Assembly (NCBI GenBank): GCA_006384855.1
Contig: VCJN01001169.1
Span: 124,001-188,000 of the forward strand
Origin: Tetraselmis striata
Lineage: Eukaryota; Chlorophyta; Chlorodendrophyceae; Chlorodendrales; Chlorodendraceae
Length of the DNA: 64,000 nt
Reading direction: 5' to 3'
Shown: piece by piece, positions 1 through 10,680 of the stretch
Layout: the number at the start of each line of letters is the position of its first letter
Position numbering within the stretch: the stretch's first letter is position 1
The notes under the pieces: generated by a model
What the model saw: only the letters and a program-made list of their open reading frames with translations
Database searches by the model: none
Told to the model about the DNA's origin: nothing
Made by a program: the position numbers and the translations under genes

Positions 1-401
1 CTGTGCCGCACTGTACGTGGCGATGTCACGCATCTTGGAGCCCTGCCACCCGGACGACTCAAACTAGCATACAATTGCTCGAGGTGACCAGTAAGGGACA
101 GTGAGGGACATTGGTGCCCTGGAGTAATGGAGGTCAATCCATTTCACTCTGCACCCGGCTGATTATTTGCACAGCTGACCCGGTCCATCCACGCAGAGAT
201 GTCATGGAGCAGTTGGAAACGAAATTCGTCATGATGGCGCCTTGTCAAAGGTTATATTTAGTTAATAAGTGGATTGTTGATCTAAAGCTGGTGTTGTAGT
301 TCATGTCAATGGCGCCTCTCAGCGTCATGTATTTTCATCATATGCCAGCATTCACTGCGCGCAAAGAATGGGGGACAATGTCACGACTCCAAGGGCTCCT
401 T
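1..401. other. no gene recognised
   Basis: Nothing recognisable is seen here beyond the 3' flank of the minus-strand cyclase gene. Short open frames on the plus strand resemble no family I know, and no clear polyadenylation signal for the cyclase gene is visible. Confidence 0.5.
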
Positions 402-2345
402 TCAGATCGAGAACCGCCAGGTTTTCTGATAGAATGGCAGTATAAACCGCGAGACTTGAGCCTTGATGGAGTCACGGGAAGACAACTCCGGAAGGTACTC
501 GGCAATCGTGCGCCGTGTGTGGCCGGTGTCGTCCGCCAGTAGCCAGGTCTGCATCTCGCCTTTGCCCTTGATGCTGCGCAGGCCAAGATTGTGAAATTTG
601 GACAGGGACATCGGCGAGGACACCTCTGGCTGTCTGCCGGCAGCGTCATTGGCCTTGGGGAAGGACGTCTTTCGACTGCGAGTAAGCTGACGGTACGTTG
701 CGTCGCTCACTTGCACGCAATTAGGGAAGCTGGTGGACTTCATGCGGCTGGCAGTGTTCACGGTGTCTCCGAAAAGGCAGTATCTTGGGCGTATGCGGCC
801 CACAATGCCACTGTACGCGGACCCGGTGTGGATGCCTACTCGTATTTGCACCGCCTCTCCTGTCCCGGGGAGCTTGAGCTCTGCCAGAGAAAGTGCCTCC
901 ACCATGCTTTGTGCCAAGGCAACCAGTCGCTTGGCGTGGTCGAATTGGGATTCCTCGTCGTGCCCTGACATTGCCATGTACGAGTCGCCCACAGTCTCCA
1001 CCTTGAAAACACCGAGCCGGTCTGTAATGTCGTCAAAGATGCAGAACATGTCGTTGAGCAGGGAGATGGTGGCCCTGCAGCCGAGTGTCCGCTCAACGCG
1101 AGGAAAGTCGACAATTTCGGTGAAAAGGACGGATATCCGGGGCAGGGAGTCCACGATGCGCTCGTTCCGGACGTAGCGGTTGATGACGGACTGGGGTAGG
1201 ATTTCCTTCAGCAGAACTTCGCTCCTGCGAGACGATACTTGGAAGCGCCAGAAGGATAGCAGCTCCAGCTGAACGCGGATGCGCGCCAGGAGATAGTTGC
1301 GATTTAAAGGCTTACATATGTAATCGTTGCACCCGGCGTCCAGTGCTTCGCACAGGACCTCCTCAGACTCCTCCGCGGTCACCATGATGATGGGCAAAGC
1401 AACGTCCGGGAACTTCTCGCGCACAGCGCGTACTCGCTCACTGCCTGAGTGGCCGTCTGCGGACAAATAGTTTATCAACACCACGCATGGAAAAGCAGCG
1501 TCGGTGGCAGCACGTTGTGTGAGAACCTCCAGCAGCTGCTCGCCCGATGGGATAACGACGGCGGTGTAACCCTTACTGGTCAGCAGCCGTGTCGCATGTT
1601 TGGCCTGCACAGGGTCTTCCTCGACAATCATCACCTCTACATCGCTGCTCTCGGCCGGCATATCTTCGCTGTCGGGACTTGTTGGCACGTTCTCCCTCTT
1701 GCGCTTGGGCCCAGAAGTACTACCCACATGCCAAAGGCAACGCGCCGACTTCTGTCGCTGCGGAGTCATGCGCCACGAATAAGGCAGAGCCGCGTAGTTG
1801 CCTGTATTGGGAACGTCGGTTACGGAGGCGGTTCTCGAAAGAGATACACCTGCGTCGCTCCCGCTGTCGACATATTTGTCCAGGAGATTTAAGCTGGACT
1901 TATTTGCGTGTTGCCGGCGGAGATCTGATGGCTGGCTGGCAAGCGAAGGGCGCCGCACGGGCACGACCGCCGACTCCACAAGATTATCGCCCTTAGAACG
2001 ACACGTGGCATCGCTCATCAGGGTCGCTGGGACGTTGAGCTTTTCAGTTGCAGGCACGGTGTTTTTCCTGTGACGACCCTGAAGCTTCGCCGAGTGAGCC
2101 GACACCGAGCCCCGGAAGCACGCTGCGCCGAGCGCCATAGCGATTGCCCCGGCAAACAGCGTGATTGTCAAGTGCAACAGCGCTTGCTCCACGTCGGCGC
2201 AGTCCGAGGGAAATTTAGAGCCTGCTAATCTGACGGCTACAGGAGCGGCCAGGGCCAAGACAGATGCCCCTCTGACCAGGAAGGGTGCTCGGGGCATTGG
2301 AGGAGTATACTGGACATAAGTGGGTAGATGACTATTACTGGACAT
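402..2345 (-). CDS. Membrane-anchored receiver-guanylyl cyclase (class III)
   Basis: Single open exon of 647 codons from ATG at 2345 (context GCCATG) to the stop at 402-404; the frame stays open upstream to 2441 but has no earlier ATG. Two hydrophobic stretches (about residues 20-42 and 54-77) suggest a membrane anchor. A receiver-like domain (236-360) keeps the acidic pair (EED), the Thr (MVTAEE) and the Lys (ICKP), but the phospho-acceptor Asp is Asn292 (VVLINY). A class III cyclase domain (about 385-603) follows. The two metal positions are Glu410 (VLFTEI, normally Asp) and Asp454 (VGDSY). Glu450 (KVETVGD) and Cys523 (RYCLFGD) are guanine-type specificity residues, and Asn530 and Arg534 (NTASR) are present. 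By family rules it would make cGMP from GTP. The Asp-to-Glu change makes activity uncertain. Confidence 0.85.
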   Translation of the reverse strand: MSSNSHLPTYVQYTPPMPRAPFLVRGASVLALAAPVAVRLAGSKFPSDCADVEQALLHLTITLFAGAIAMALGAACFRGSVSAHSAKLQGRHRKNTVPATEKLNVPATLMSDATCRSKGDNLVESAVVPVRRPSLASQPSDLRRQHANKSSLNLLDKYVDSGSDAGVSLSRTASVTDVPNTGNYAALPYSWRMTPQRQKSARCLWHVGSTSGPKRKRENVPTSPDSEDMPAESSDVEVMIVEEDPVQAKHATRLLTSKGYTAVVIPSGEQLLEVLTQRAATDAAFPCVVLINYLSADGHSGSERVRAVREKFPDVALPIIMVTAEESEEVLCEALDAGCNDYICKPLNRNYLLARIRVQLELLSFWRFQVSSRRSEVLLKEILPQSVINRYVRNERIVDSLPRISVLFTEIVDFPRVERTLGCRATISLLNDMFCIFDDITDRLGVFKVETVGDSYMAMSGHDEESQFDHAKRLVALAQSMVEALSLAELKLPGTGEAVQIRVGIHTGSAYSGIVGRIRPRYCLFGDTVNTASRMKSTSFPNCVQVSDATYRQLTRSRKTSFPKANDAAGRQPEVSSPMSLSKFHNLGLRSIKGKGEMQTWLLADDTGHTRRTIAEYLPELSSRDSIKAQVSRFILPFYQKTWRFSI

Positions 2346-2692
2346 GGCGGTGCCTGACGAGCGTTCACACGCGAGGCCCGAGAATCCGAGAGTGCGGCAA
2401 CTGTGGGCTAGCTCGCTGTTGGGGGCTGGCTTGCAGAACAACGGCGTGTGCCTGCCGAAATGATACGAGTATCCCAGTGGCAGCAGCTTTGGAAACGCCT
2501 TTCTGGACGTGTGACCGAGGAGGCGGCGGGCTGCTGAAGCAGGCCGGAGGGTGTGAGATCAGTTCGCCAGTCGTCAGGCGATATCAACGCGGGGCGTAGT
2601 CAGCGCGTAATTGCTCGCACCCAACACACAGGTACGAGTACGAGTATCGCGTACCACCAGATCGTGTCGGTAATTCTGTCACTCGACCATAA

Positions 2693-2870
2693 TTAGGTTT
2701 GCGGAATGCTTCGGCAATTTGCTTGGTATATGAATGTCACGGAACCTCGCCTGCCAGGTCTTTCCGTAAATGGATCTCTGCCCAAACGGCCGTCGTAGAG
2801 ATGCTACTGCCGTGGTTTCACTGTTGCCAGTGCTGTCCCGGGGGCGGAAAACGAAAAACCATAGCGACTA
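2693..2870 (+). repeat. dispersed repeat R1, copy 1
   Basis: This stretch closely matches 59528-59697. Shared blocks include GAATGCTTCGGCAATTTGCT and AACGGCCGTCGTAGAGA, and both copies follow AATTAG. Both carry a similar short open frame of about 60 codons with no recognised domain, so I read it as a mobile-element remnant rather than a gene. Confidence 0.55.
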
Positions 2871-4886
2871 CCAGATCGCAGGATACTTGAGCAGGATATT
2901 CATCCGAGATTATTCCACAAAAGCCCTGATTTACTACCCGTGCTGGTACCCGTCTGCGGGTACCGTATTTTTTCGCCCCCGGGACTGGCAACAGTGAATA
3001 ACCCTCATATCGCAGCGTCTACAACGGGCGTACACAAAAGCCGGTACCGGCACCATTTTAGGCAGGGACCCAGCAATTAATCCAGCCTAGCTAGCAAATT
3101 GATAAAGGAATTCACCTCGCAGTAGCTGCTGTAGTGGACGTTTCCCATTGCCTTTCCGGGTGATTTCCTGATCGCCTCTGCAGCTAGCTCATGTAATTAC
3201 TACAGCAGTATGAAGAATTACAAAGGGAGTAGGGGGCTGTGAGATTCGATGAAAAGGCGCGGCGGCCTTGGCTTGCTTGGGTTACAGTGTTTCTAGGGCA
3301 GAAGCCCGCCGGCCACCCGCGAGAACAGAAAGCACGAAGTGATTGAGGGACGGACGCGGCCCGCCACATGGTAGGCAGGGCGCGAAGATGGAAGATGGAG
3401 ACAACAGAGAGCCCGAGGCTACTTTAATATATAGAATAGTACCTCGCGCGGGGTCGGCTCTCAGCGATGTGCTGGAGTTGACCGTGCTTTTGTCACGGGA
3501 GGGAGTTTTTATACGTCTATGCGGCTGTCTCAGCAGTTGAGACGCATAAAACAAATAAACAAAGGTGGTGGTGTGCAGTAGATGGTGGTGCAGAGACGAG
3601 TGCCTGCAATGTTTTCAGAAAAAAAAATGTTACAAGTTGCCACCACCCATTGCTACAAATACAACTGCTACAGTCATCACGTGTTGTGATGTCAAGCCGA
3701 CCTCTAGCAGCACGCCCACTGCCAATAACGTCACTGTGGAGAGTCAGGCACAAGCCAAAACGACAGCCTTGTCATTGCATGGCAATACATGATATATGTC
3801 CGCGCCCGCATTGGCGCACTGCTGTCAATAAATAACATATTGAAAAGACATGCATTAATACATAATTATGTACAATACATCCACGGCGCACCACATCGCA
3901 CGGCGCACCCACATCCACGGCGCACATCCAAGATACATGGATATGTACGAGCTATCGGGGATTCAATACCCGTACGTTTTCGCCCGACTCCCTTGCCGTA
4001 GCAACTGCCGCCGCGGCAACATTTGCAGCGGAACGGCCGACGCCTCACACACGTCTCATGCGCCCCTCAACCACCGTCACCATCCCACTCCACTAAACAC
4101 CACCGCCTGCCCGACACGGCGCAATGTACACGGTCAACATTTTACCGTAAGTAAGTACACCCCTCGCCGTGTTTTACTGCTTCTCGAGTTGTCACCACTC
4201 ACTTATGGCTCCGGCCGTGCGAGGCCGTCTGTCGGCGCGCGCGCCCCTGCTTTTTCCGTCTCGTTTCAACTCCTTCACGGTGCATCCATCGTCACATCCG
4301 GTGCACTGGGGTACGCATCTTAACGCATCCCAGAACGAGCACGAGGGCTCTATACGCAGCTAAGACATAATCTCAGGCACTCCGTGCCCGTTTTTTAGAG
4401 TTTTGTGGGGCGCGACGGGACATTACGTGTCGCCCTGATGGTCTTTCGGTAGCAGTATGATGCGCGCGGGTTGCGCACCTCCCGCTTGATCCTAGTTTTC
4501 ACTACCGCGCAGGTTTCGATCTATCAAGAGGTCGAGCACCTATCTCTGCCGGTGTGCTCACGCCGTAGCTCAGCCCCCTCAACCCCGCTACTGGTTGCAG
4601 CCATCCGGTAGGTGGGAGTCCCACAGGTGGGAGCTACTCCCCATGTTGCGCAAGCCGGCAATCCGGGATTAATTCGCACCTCGAACTACGGTACGGGTTA
4701 CCGCGGGAAGCTATGAGACCATGTCCCCACTCCATCACGCTCGCAAGGCACCCGCCAACATACCCATGCCGATCGATATATAAGGGAGGGACCTCCCCCC
4801 CCCCCCCCCCCCCCCCCCGGAGTGTGTGCGTGGAGGCGATACCACTCCCCCCGCCGTGGCGCATGCTCCGACCCGAGTCGCCGTGT

Positions 4887-5122
4887 GTTGGTCCGGCACG
4901 GCCCATATGCGGCCACGCCTGACCGGCACCCCGCAATGCCCGTACCCGGCGGTCAAAAACGGCACCGGGCCATGATCGACCCGGTGACGCTATGTCCCGC
5001 ACAAACATAGCTACGTCAAAGCCAATCGGGTGAAGACACCGCCCCGCGCTCACGGCATGGTGCCGTGATGTACACGTACGTACCGGTCACGCCGCAAAGG
5101 CCAAGGGCCGTGCCGGACCAAC
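4887..5122. repeat. 18-bp inverted repeat with 200-bp spacer
   Basis: GTTGGTCCGGCACGGCCC at 4887-4904 is the exact reverse complement of 5105-5122. The spacer is GC-rich and has no recognised gene. It could be the ends of a small element, but no flanking duplication was found. Confidence 0.5.
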
Positions 5123-5789
5123 ATGAGGGCACGGTCTTCACAAGCGCGCTCAAAGCCCAACATGCACCCACGCACACAGCAAGCGCGAGGAGGAAGGATC
5201 CGATCTCTACCACATAAGATATTGATCGCCACATGCGAGGGAGGGCGGGAGGGGCGGGATTAAAGAGGGTTGGTGGGCGGGGTAGTAGACATTCTGGCAC
5301 TGGTGCAGATCGTCGGAGATCGATGCCGTCCCGTCAAGCGCATGAGTTAGCTTGGTGGGGGAATTCACCTCCAATTCCCCACAATGTTAACTCACGGGAT
5401 CTGAAGTACTACTTGCATCAAAGTACATACGCATCGGCTACCAAGACGGGTACCTTGGTGATACGACGCTCGCGGACCCCGGAGGTGGGTGCTCGACGTG
5501 GCGCTATGACAAGCCCAAATATTATACGGGTACGGGCAGCCAGTTTCTCCGCGTCGGCTGCGGGCAGATGCGAATGCTTGTATAGAATGGCCCTCAGGCA
5601 GCGATCCAGTTTTCACTAAGGAAAACCGGCTTGCTAGATAGCTGGGTACCGGCTGTAAGAATACAGGGATATGCAAAGCTCCGTTATTAGGACATTGTAA
5701 CCGGTCATAATAATATTATCATAATAATTACAATTCGTCATAAAGCGAGTGCAGAAGCCCGAAGCATTCCGTATGATCAATTAACGGCC

Positions 5790-6030
5790 TCGTGGTGGTC
5801 TCCCACTCATGAAGTCCCCGGATCGATTCCTAGCTCTGTCATTTCATGGCAATATCGTCCAGGCCCGTGTCCCGGGTTTACCCGATTGATGCCCTTCGGG
5901 GTTCGAATGAGGCGACGGTCTAATTGCTAACCCAGACCTGCAGTTTGCCGCACGAGGTCGAGTTTGCCGCGCAATCAATGACTAAGCGGCTTCGGCCGAT
6001 GACCCGGGACGAACTTTGCTTTACTTTCAC
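5790..6030 (+). repeat. tRNA-derived SINE (family A), diverged copy
   Basis: Matches the SINE consensus seen at 14733 and 15491: a B-box-like GGATCGATTCC, the CGTGTCCCGGGTTTACC block, CCCTTCGGGGTTCGAATGAGG, GGCGGCTTCGGCCGAT in a slightly broken form, and the 3' tail GAACTTTGCTTTACTTTCAC. It is the most diverged long copy and lacks a clear 5' head. Confidence 0.7.
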
Positions 6031-6039
6031 TAATTAGCG

Positions 6040-6450
6040 ACGAAACTCGGCTAACCACAAAGGCATCTTGCGCGGATGTGGCGAACGAACGTGATAGTTC
6101 ACGTTATTGTAAAGTTCGCCCCGGGACATCGGCCGAAGCCGCCCCAGCACTTGACCTCGTGCGCCAACTGCAGTCGTAGGTCTGGCATAGCCCATAGACC
6201 ATTGCCTCATTCGAACCCCGAAGGGCTAATGCATCAACCGGGTAAACCCGGGACACGCACGGCCGATATTGCCGAAATACATCAGCCAGGAATCGAACCC
6301 GGGTCTCTCGCATACGAGACGACCGCTCTAACGAGCGGACAAGGGATGTACCATTCACGTTATTATATCGTTCGGACATTAGGCGAGTGAAGTAAGCAGG
6401 TAAGTACAACGGCACTTACCTGCCAAGCCCCCGCACCGCTAACCCCGCAC
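6040..6450 (-). repeat. SINE-like family B unit, interrupted by a family A SINE
   Basis: The pieces 6040-6107 and 6364-6450 together match the uninterrupted units at 60379-60510 and 60563-60722: CCACAAAGGCATCTT, GCGGATGTGGCGAACGAACG, the ATCGTTCGGACATTAGG block and the paired AAGTGCCGTTGTACTTACC-type tail. The block is split by the family A SINE at 6108-6353. Confidence 0.7.
6108..6353 (-). repeat. tRNA-derived SINE (family A) with target-site duplication
   Basis: Full-length copy in reverse orientation. The head carries the tRNA-like B box (GGGTTCGATTCCTGG on the minus strand) and the tail ends GGGGCGAACTTTACA. It is flanked by the direct repeat TTCACGTTAT at 6098-6107 and 6354-6363, a 10-bp target-site duplication. 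The uninterrupted site is at about 60414, where the same repeat reads straight through. Confidence 0.85.
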
Positions 6451-6728
6451 CCACTAGCGACTGACCCCCTTCCTATACAGACTTTCATAACTATTTTTCA
6501 TGTGTCTTTATCATTATCCCGGCCACGGTCCTATACAGTGCGAATGATAAGTTATCATTCCGTCGTCACTGCCGCCCGCGTACAGGATAGCGGATTCGCG
6601 CGGGGACCGTGCCGGGCAGCGCACCCGACATCGCCCGCACTCCGCATCCTCCACCCAAACCCACTTGCCGACACCTCCTCGGCCCAGTCAAGCGCAGCGA
6701 CTCCCGCCTCGCCCGCACGACACCGAAG

Positions 6729-7220
6729 ATGAGCAACGAACTGTGGGATTACGGTGGCGTAGGGGACGAGGACGACGAGATGGAGGCGGATGAAGGCGGG
6801 GACGGCAGCGACGGCGAAGCCTGCGGAGATGCCGGCGGCAATGACGCTGCCAGCGAACAAGCGGGCGAGGACGCCCCAACTGCAAACGAGAACGCCCCCA
6901 CTGACAGCCTAGACCCGGAGTCCGACTTCCCGCTGGTGGACAACAATGCCGGTGGTGGGGAGGCAGCTGACGGCGGCGACGGCGGAGGCCGTGGGCGAGG
7001 CCGAGGGCGTGTGCGTAGACGAGGCTCCGCACATCTGTGGCGCTGTGGCCGCTGTGGGCGTGCAGTGCAGACGCTTGTGGGTCCTTTGGGCTGCGTCTAC
7101 GGGTGCGCACAGGCGGGGCACGCGGGCGGGGATCTCGAGCTGATGGTCCGCAATGGCGGTCGGACCGGGTGGCAGAGGCGACAACTACAGGCGGGCGGCG
7201 GCCACAGGGGCGTTAAAAAC
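6729..7220 (+). CDS. acidic/Arg-Gly/Cys protein of unknown function (element ORF, partial)
   Basis: Open frame from ATG at 6729 (MSNELWDYGG). About 100 residues are very acidic and Gly/Ala-rich, followed by an Arg-Gly run (GGGRGRGRGRVRRR) and a Cys cluster (LWRCGRCGR ... GCVYGC) that could bind zinc. The frame enters the TIR element at about 7241, so the 3' end is lost. The acidic, basic and Cys order recalls nucleic-acid-binding proteins of mobile elements, but I recognise no family. Composition bias alone could keep such a frame open. Confidence 0.35.
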
Positions 7221-7240
7221 GTACCGTACGGGACGGAAAA

Positions 7241-9330
7241 GTTATCATTATCTGTAATAATAATGATAACTCCAGTGCTCTTCAATAAGGCCTGGAAGAT
7301 TTTATCCGTTGTCTTTGGTGGCGATTTTGCTCGGAAAAAAAGGGGGGGGGGGGGGGGAAATCTTCCTTTTCCGAAAAAAAAACTTTTAGTCTAATAGTAC
7401 TTTGAACAGTACTCGTCGATGCCCCCGATGTCGTAGGCGACAGCGCCGGCGCAGCTGACTCGAAACCGGCACAGTACAGTAGCGGCGGATGGGGAGACAA
7501 ACCGCCGCAATGCATCCTCTAAGCTCTGTTTATGGGGTTTCAAGAACTAGTCAACTGTCCTAGTGCGACCCGTACAATCTGTTTCGGGTTTCAAACGGGT
7601 TTTATCGGTACCTTTCGGGCTGCCTTATCGCCCGCGAGCGAGCCTTGCGCCGGGCCTGGCCAGGGAGCTACTTAGGACAGCCACCATCATCTCATCTGCC
7701 CATGCGCATTCATTGCCTTCCATATATCCGATATCCCTCCACCCTATCCCACCACCACTAGCACCCGCCGCCCACACCAGGCAGCACCACTATGTACCTC
7801 CTGGCATCACTGGCGGCGTGCGTCAGCATTTCCGTTGACGGCATGACCGCGGTGCGGAACGTTTGGATAAAGCTAGGCGCTCAAGAGTGGATGATGGGGC
7901 GACAAGAACTCTACGGACCAGCTGGATGAGGCAATCGAGGCCCACGCCCCCGACTACCAGCCCATGCTTGCTGACACCGATATCAAGATGGTGTGCATGG
8001 CCGGCACCCGGCACGACCGTGGGCTTTCGCGAGACTGCACAGCGTTCCTGCTAGAGGCAGTCACAGACACCCTGGCGTTTCTTGCTTTGAGACGAGAGCG
8101 GTTACGATTAAGGTCGATTGCCACCGCCCCGCTACCCGGTTACGATTAAGGTCTCGGCAAGCACCGCACAACCCGTTTCCGACGATGATGATGGCTAGCG
8201 CCGCGCCGAGCCATGAGAGTCATCATCACCGCCTCCCTACTCGCAATGAAAGTGCCTAGCGGCGCCCCGCTGTCTGCCAAAAAACAGCAATACAACTCCA
8301 TGATAGACTGACAAGAGTTAGAGGGCGTCGGTTGGTCGACGGACATGGCTAAACCGGTCGGCTTCGAGTTCGTCTTCGCCCTCCATCGCGCCTTGTTCCC
8401 TCTCAGCTCTCGTTCCAAGACTGGCGTTGTATCTGGGGTATGAGAGGATCTCTGCAAAGGGCCAGCCCCGCCGGACAAACGTTTCGCGCAGTTCTTTGGG
8501 AAGAAGAAACTCGGACATAAGGCAGACCGGCCGAACGTTCCGAAGCTCGTTGGAGTACCTCAATACCACGCTGTCCGCAACGGTAATTGGGTCCAGAAGG
8601 GCAAGTGGCCGAGCATCATCGCGTTGCTAAAGCCCTGGAGCTCTCGCTATTTCGGTATGAGGAGCGGCTCGGCAAGCAGCGCGACTATGACCTTAAGTCA
8701 AAACTGATGGAGGAGCCGGTACGGTCGGCCAAGACGGCGTCGCATGTGGAGACCATCGAGGCGCTGAAAGCGCTGGCCATCAACCGCGATTTCCCAACCG
8801 ACATGCGCTCGCTTAGCCACCGGCTGCTGGACACCCCCGTCTATGCTGTCTCATACAGTCGGGCGGGTCTGGGGTTGACAATGTAATCAACATTGTCATT
8901 TATTACATTCATCTATGTGCCATAATATTCAGCTATATGCCGTGGTCTTCTATGCATCCTCCTGCATCTATATTAACGGCCTATTTGCTGCCCCAGCCTT
9001 GTCTACAGTACTGCACAAAGTACTGTCACAGTCCCCCCTTTTTTCACCTGAAGGTGGGGGTGCCCAATACCTATAGAAGTTCATCTATAACATGTTTTTA
9101 GTTGCCCTCGCTGTTCCTGCATGCTTACAAGGCACAAACACGATGTTTCCTTGTTATTTGTTTCATGGCAGTACTTTAGCAGTACTGCAGAGGAAGGAAG
9201 TATTTCCAAAGGGGGGGCCCCCAAAAAAGGGGGGGCGGCCACCAAAGACAACGGATAAAATCTTCCAGGCCCAATCCCGAGCGGCTTCGGGATTGAAGAG
9301 CGCTAAAGTTATCATTAGGAATGATAATTA
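7241..9330. mobile_element. TIR DNA transposon (about 2.1 kb), probably non-autonomous or decayed
   Basis: Long terminal inverted repeats. The 34 bases at 7289-7322 are an exact reverse complement of 9238-9271, and weaker matching continues inward to about 7427 and 9165, including the GAAATCTTCC/GGAAATACTTCC and AGTACT blocks. Each end carries a hairpin built on GTTATCATT/AATGATAAC. The right arm has an extra small palindrome (CCCGAGCGGCTTCGGG). Internal plus-strand frames at 7964-8149 and 8587-8886 show no transposase motif. The element interrupts the surrounding composite element. Confidence 0.7.
8587..8886 (+). CDS. unrecognised ORF inside the TIR element
   Basis: A 99-codon frame rich in charged residues (FRYEERLGKQRDYDLKSKL, then a helical EALKAL segment), ending 280 bases before the right terminal repeat. 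I recognise no family. It may be the 3' part of a decayed transposase or a captured host exon. Position inside the TIR element is the only contextual clue. Confidence 0.25.
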   Translation: MGPEGQVAEHHRVAKALELSLFRYEERLGKQRDYDLKSKLMEEPVRSAKTASHVETIEALKALAINRDFPTDMRSLSHRLLDTPVYAVSYSRAGLGLTM

Positions 9331-10205
9331 CGTGTGGTATTGATCCCTTATGGCTTCGCTCTACGGATGGCTCGAACCGGAGCGCTACGGATTTCATCGT
9401 GGATCATCTACCCATATGCCCCGTAGCGAACTACAAGCACCGCATGCATACCGCTTTGAAGAATCTGTGGGCATCTGTGGCAATTGATGCGGGGGCGGTG
9501 CTTGACCGGGACCGCTCGGGAGCCGGCGACTTGACCCTTGAGACGAGTGGGCTGCGCCCAGCGGACCGCTCGCGGCCGTCGGACCAGACGCTGGCGGGGT
9601 GGGGAGGGGCGGCGTGCGATTACATGATCGACTTCGCGTGCGTGTCCGCCACGACCCCCACTTGGAGCAACGACCCCCGCTGGTGCATCCCGGGAATCGC
9701 GGCGACCGAGGCGGAGCATGCTAAGTTGGCAGCGGACCGGGCGTCTTCCGCCCCAGTGCAGGGTGTTCACCGGTACTACCCTTTTGTGGTTGAGGACCGC
9801 GGCCGACTCGGGAAGTCCGCTTTGACTGTGGTCTACATCTTCGCGGTGCTGTTGGCTGTGCGCAACTTCCCGGGCGGTCCTTCCGCCCCGACCTCTTGCT
9901 TTCTTCGTGGTCAATCCGTTCAGGCACTTCGAAACTTTGTCGCCGGCCAACCTGCTGAGTTCCGCCGTCACCTGTCGCGCACACGGCGGGGGCTGTTGCA
10001 GCGGGTCTCGGCTTGCGTGCATGGTACCCTGGGCGGCATTCTCTCTGCCGGTGTGCAGATGGCCAAGTCTGATGCGTGTGCTCGTGCCCACTCTGCGTCT
10101 TCTCATGTTACTGCTTCCACCCCGCAGTCGATGTGGAGGACTTTTCTGATTGCCTTTTATTTTGGTGATTTCCGATCTCGCCTTCTGCTGCTAGCTCATG
10201 TAATT
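9321..10205 (+). mobile_element. C-terminal part of a LINE-like retroelement ORF plus its 3' end
   Basis: The frame encodes a segment like the C-terminal nuclease-like region of algal and fungal reverse-transcriptase proteins: RPADRSRPSDQTLAGW, YMIDFACVS, then YYPFVVEDRGRLGKSA, followed by a basic tail. No reverse transcriptase core is present, so the copy is 5'-truncated. The end of the frame and the 3' tail (TTCTGATTGCCTTTTATTTTG ... GCTAGCTCATGTAA) recur at 15245-15320 and, reversed, at 36262-36472, which marks 10205 as the 3' end of this family. Confidence 0.55.
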
Positions 10206-10539
10206 ATAATTATCAATAGCGATAACTCGTTCTACACGGACCGTCAGATCTCCGCGGGTACAGGTGGACGAGATCTTGACCGTCCACTGTACCCGTACCG
10301 TGTACCATTACGAGTTAAGAAAAAGTTATCATTCCTGTATAGGAAGGGGGTGAAGGTACGGGTATAAGCGATGAAATTTTCAACGCTGTTGGATAACCGT
10401 CTAAAACACTGCTTGCCATGAAAACAGCACCAGCGCCGGCGCTAGCAGCGACTAGCGACTACCTATCGTACCTCTATACCAGCCCAGGTACAGGTACCGT
10501 CCAGCGCGTTGGACGTCCTATCGCACACAGGTGCCATCA

Positions 10540-10680
10540 GCGCGTAGCCGCCCGGACTGATGAACCGGGCGGGCACGCGCATCATTCATCCATCGCCCGC
10601 CGCCTCGCGTGCGGATGCGGGCCGCGCTTGTAAGGGGCTTGTGTTTATCTTTTATTTTGTACTGATAGTTAGCGGTGAAA
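10540..10680 (+). repeat. 3' end of a second LINE-like family
   Basis: The block CGCATCATTCATCCATC, then GCGGATGCGGGCCGC and GGGGCTTGTGTTTATCTTTT, closely matches the end of the retroelement ORF at 18475-18560. It is therefore a severely 5'-truncated copy of the element at 16340-18597. Confidence 0.5.

Larger units (their letters stand above)
2346..5789. other. gene-poor tract upstream of the cyclase
   Basis: No convincing coding region is seen. It holds a repeat copy (2693-2870), a fragment matching a LINE 3' end (about 3180-3198), a 24-base C run (4795-4818) and an 18-bp inverted repeat (4887-4904 with 5105-5122). Degenerate GTACGG/GAGTAC-type short motifs are common. Open frames here show no family motif. 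Confidence 0.4.
6464..10351. mobile_element. composite element bounded by 17-bp inverted repeats
   Basis: ACCCCCTTCCTATACAG at 6464-6480 is the exact reverse complement of 10335-10351. The interval holds an acidic/Arg-Gly open frame (6729 onward), a nested TIR element (7241-9330) and a retroelement C-terminal frame (9321-10205). Whether the 17-bp repeats are true element ends is inference, because no flanking duplication was found. Confidence 0.4.

Noticed and set aside
2346-2441. cyclase starting at 2441
   Set aside because: That codon is TTG; ATG at 2345 with a good context is preferred.
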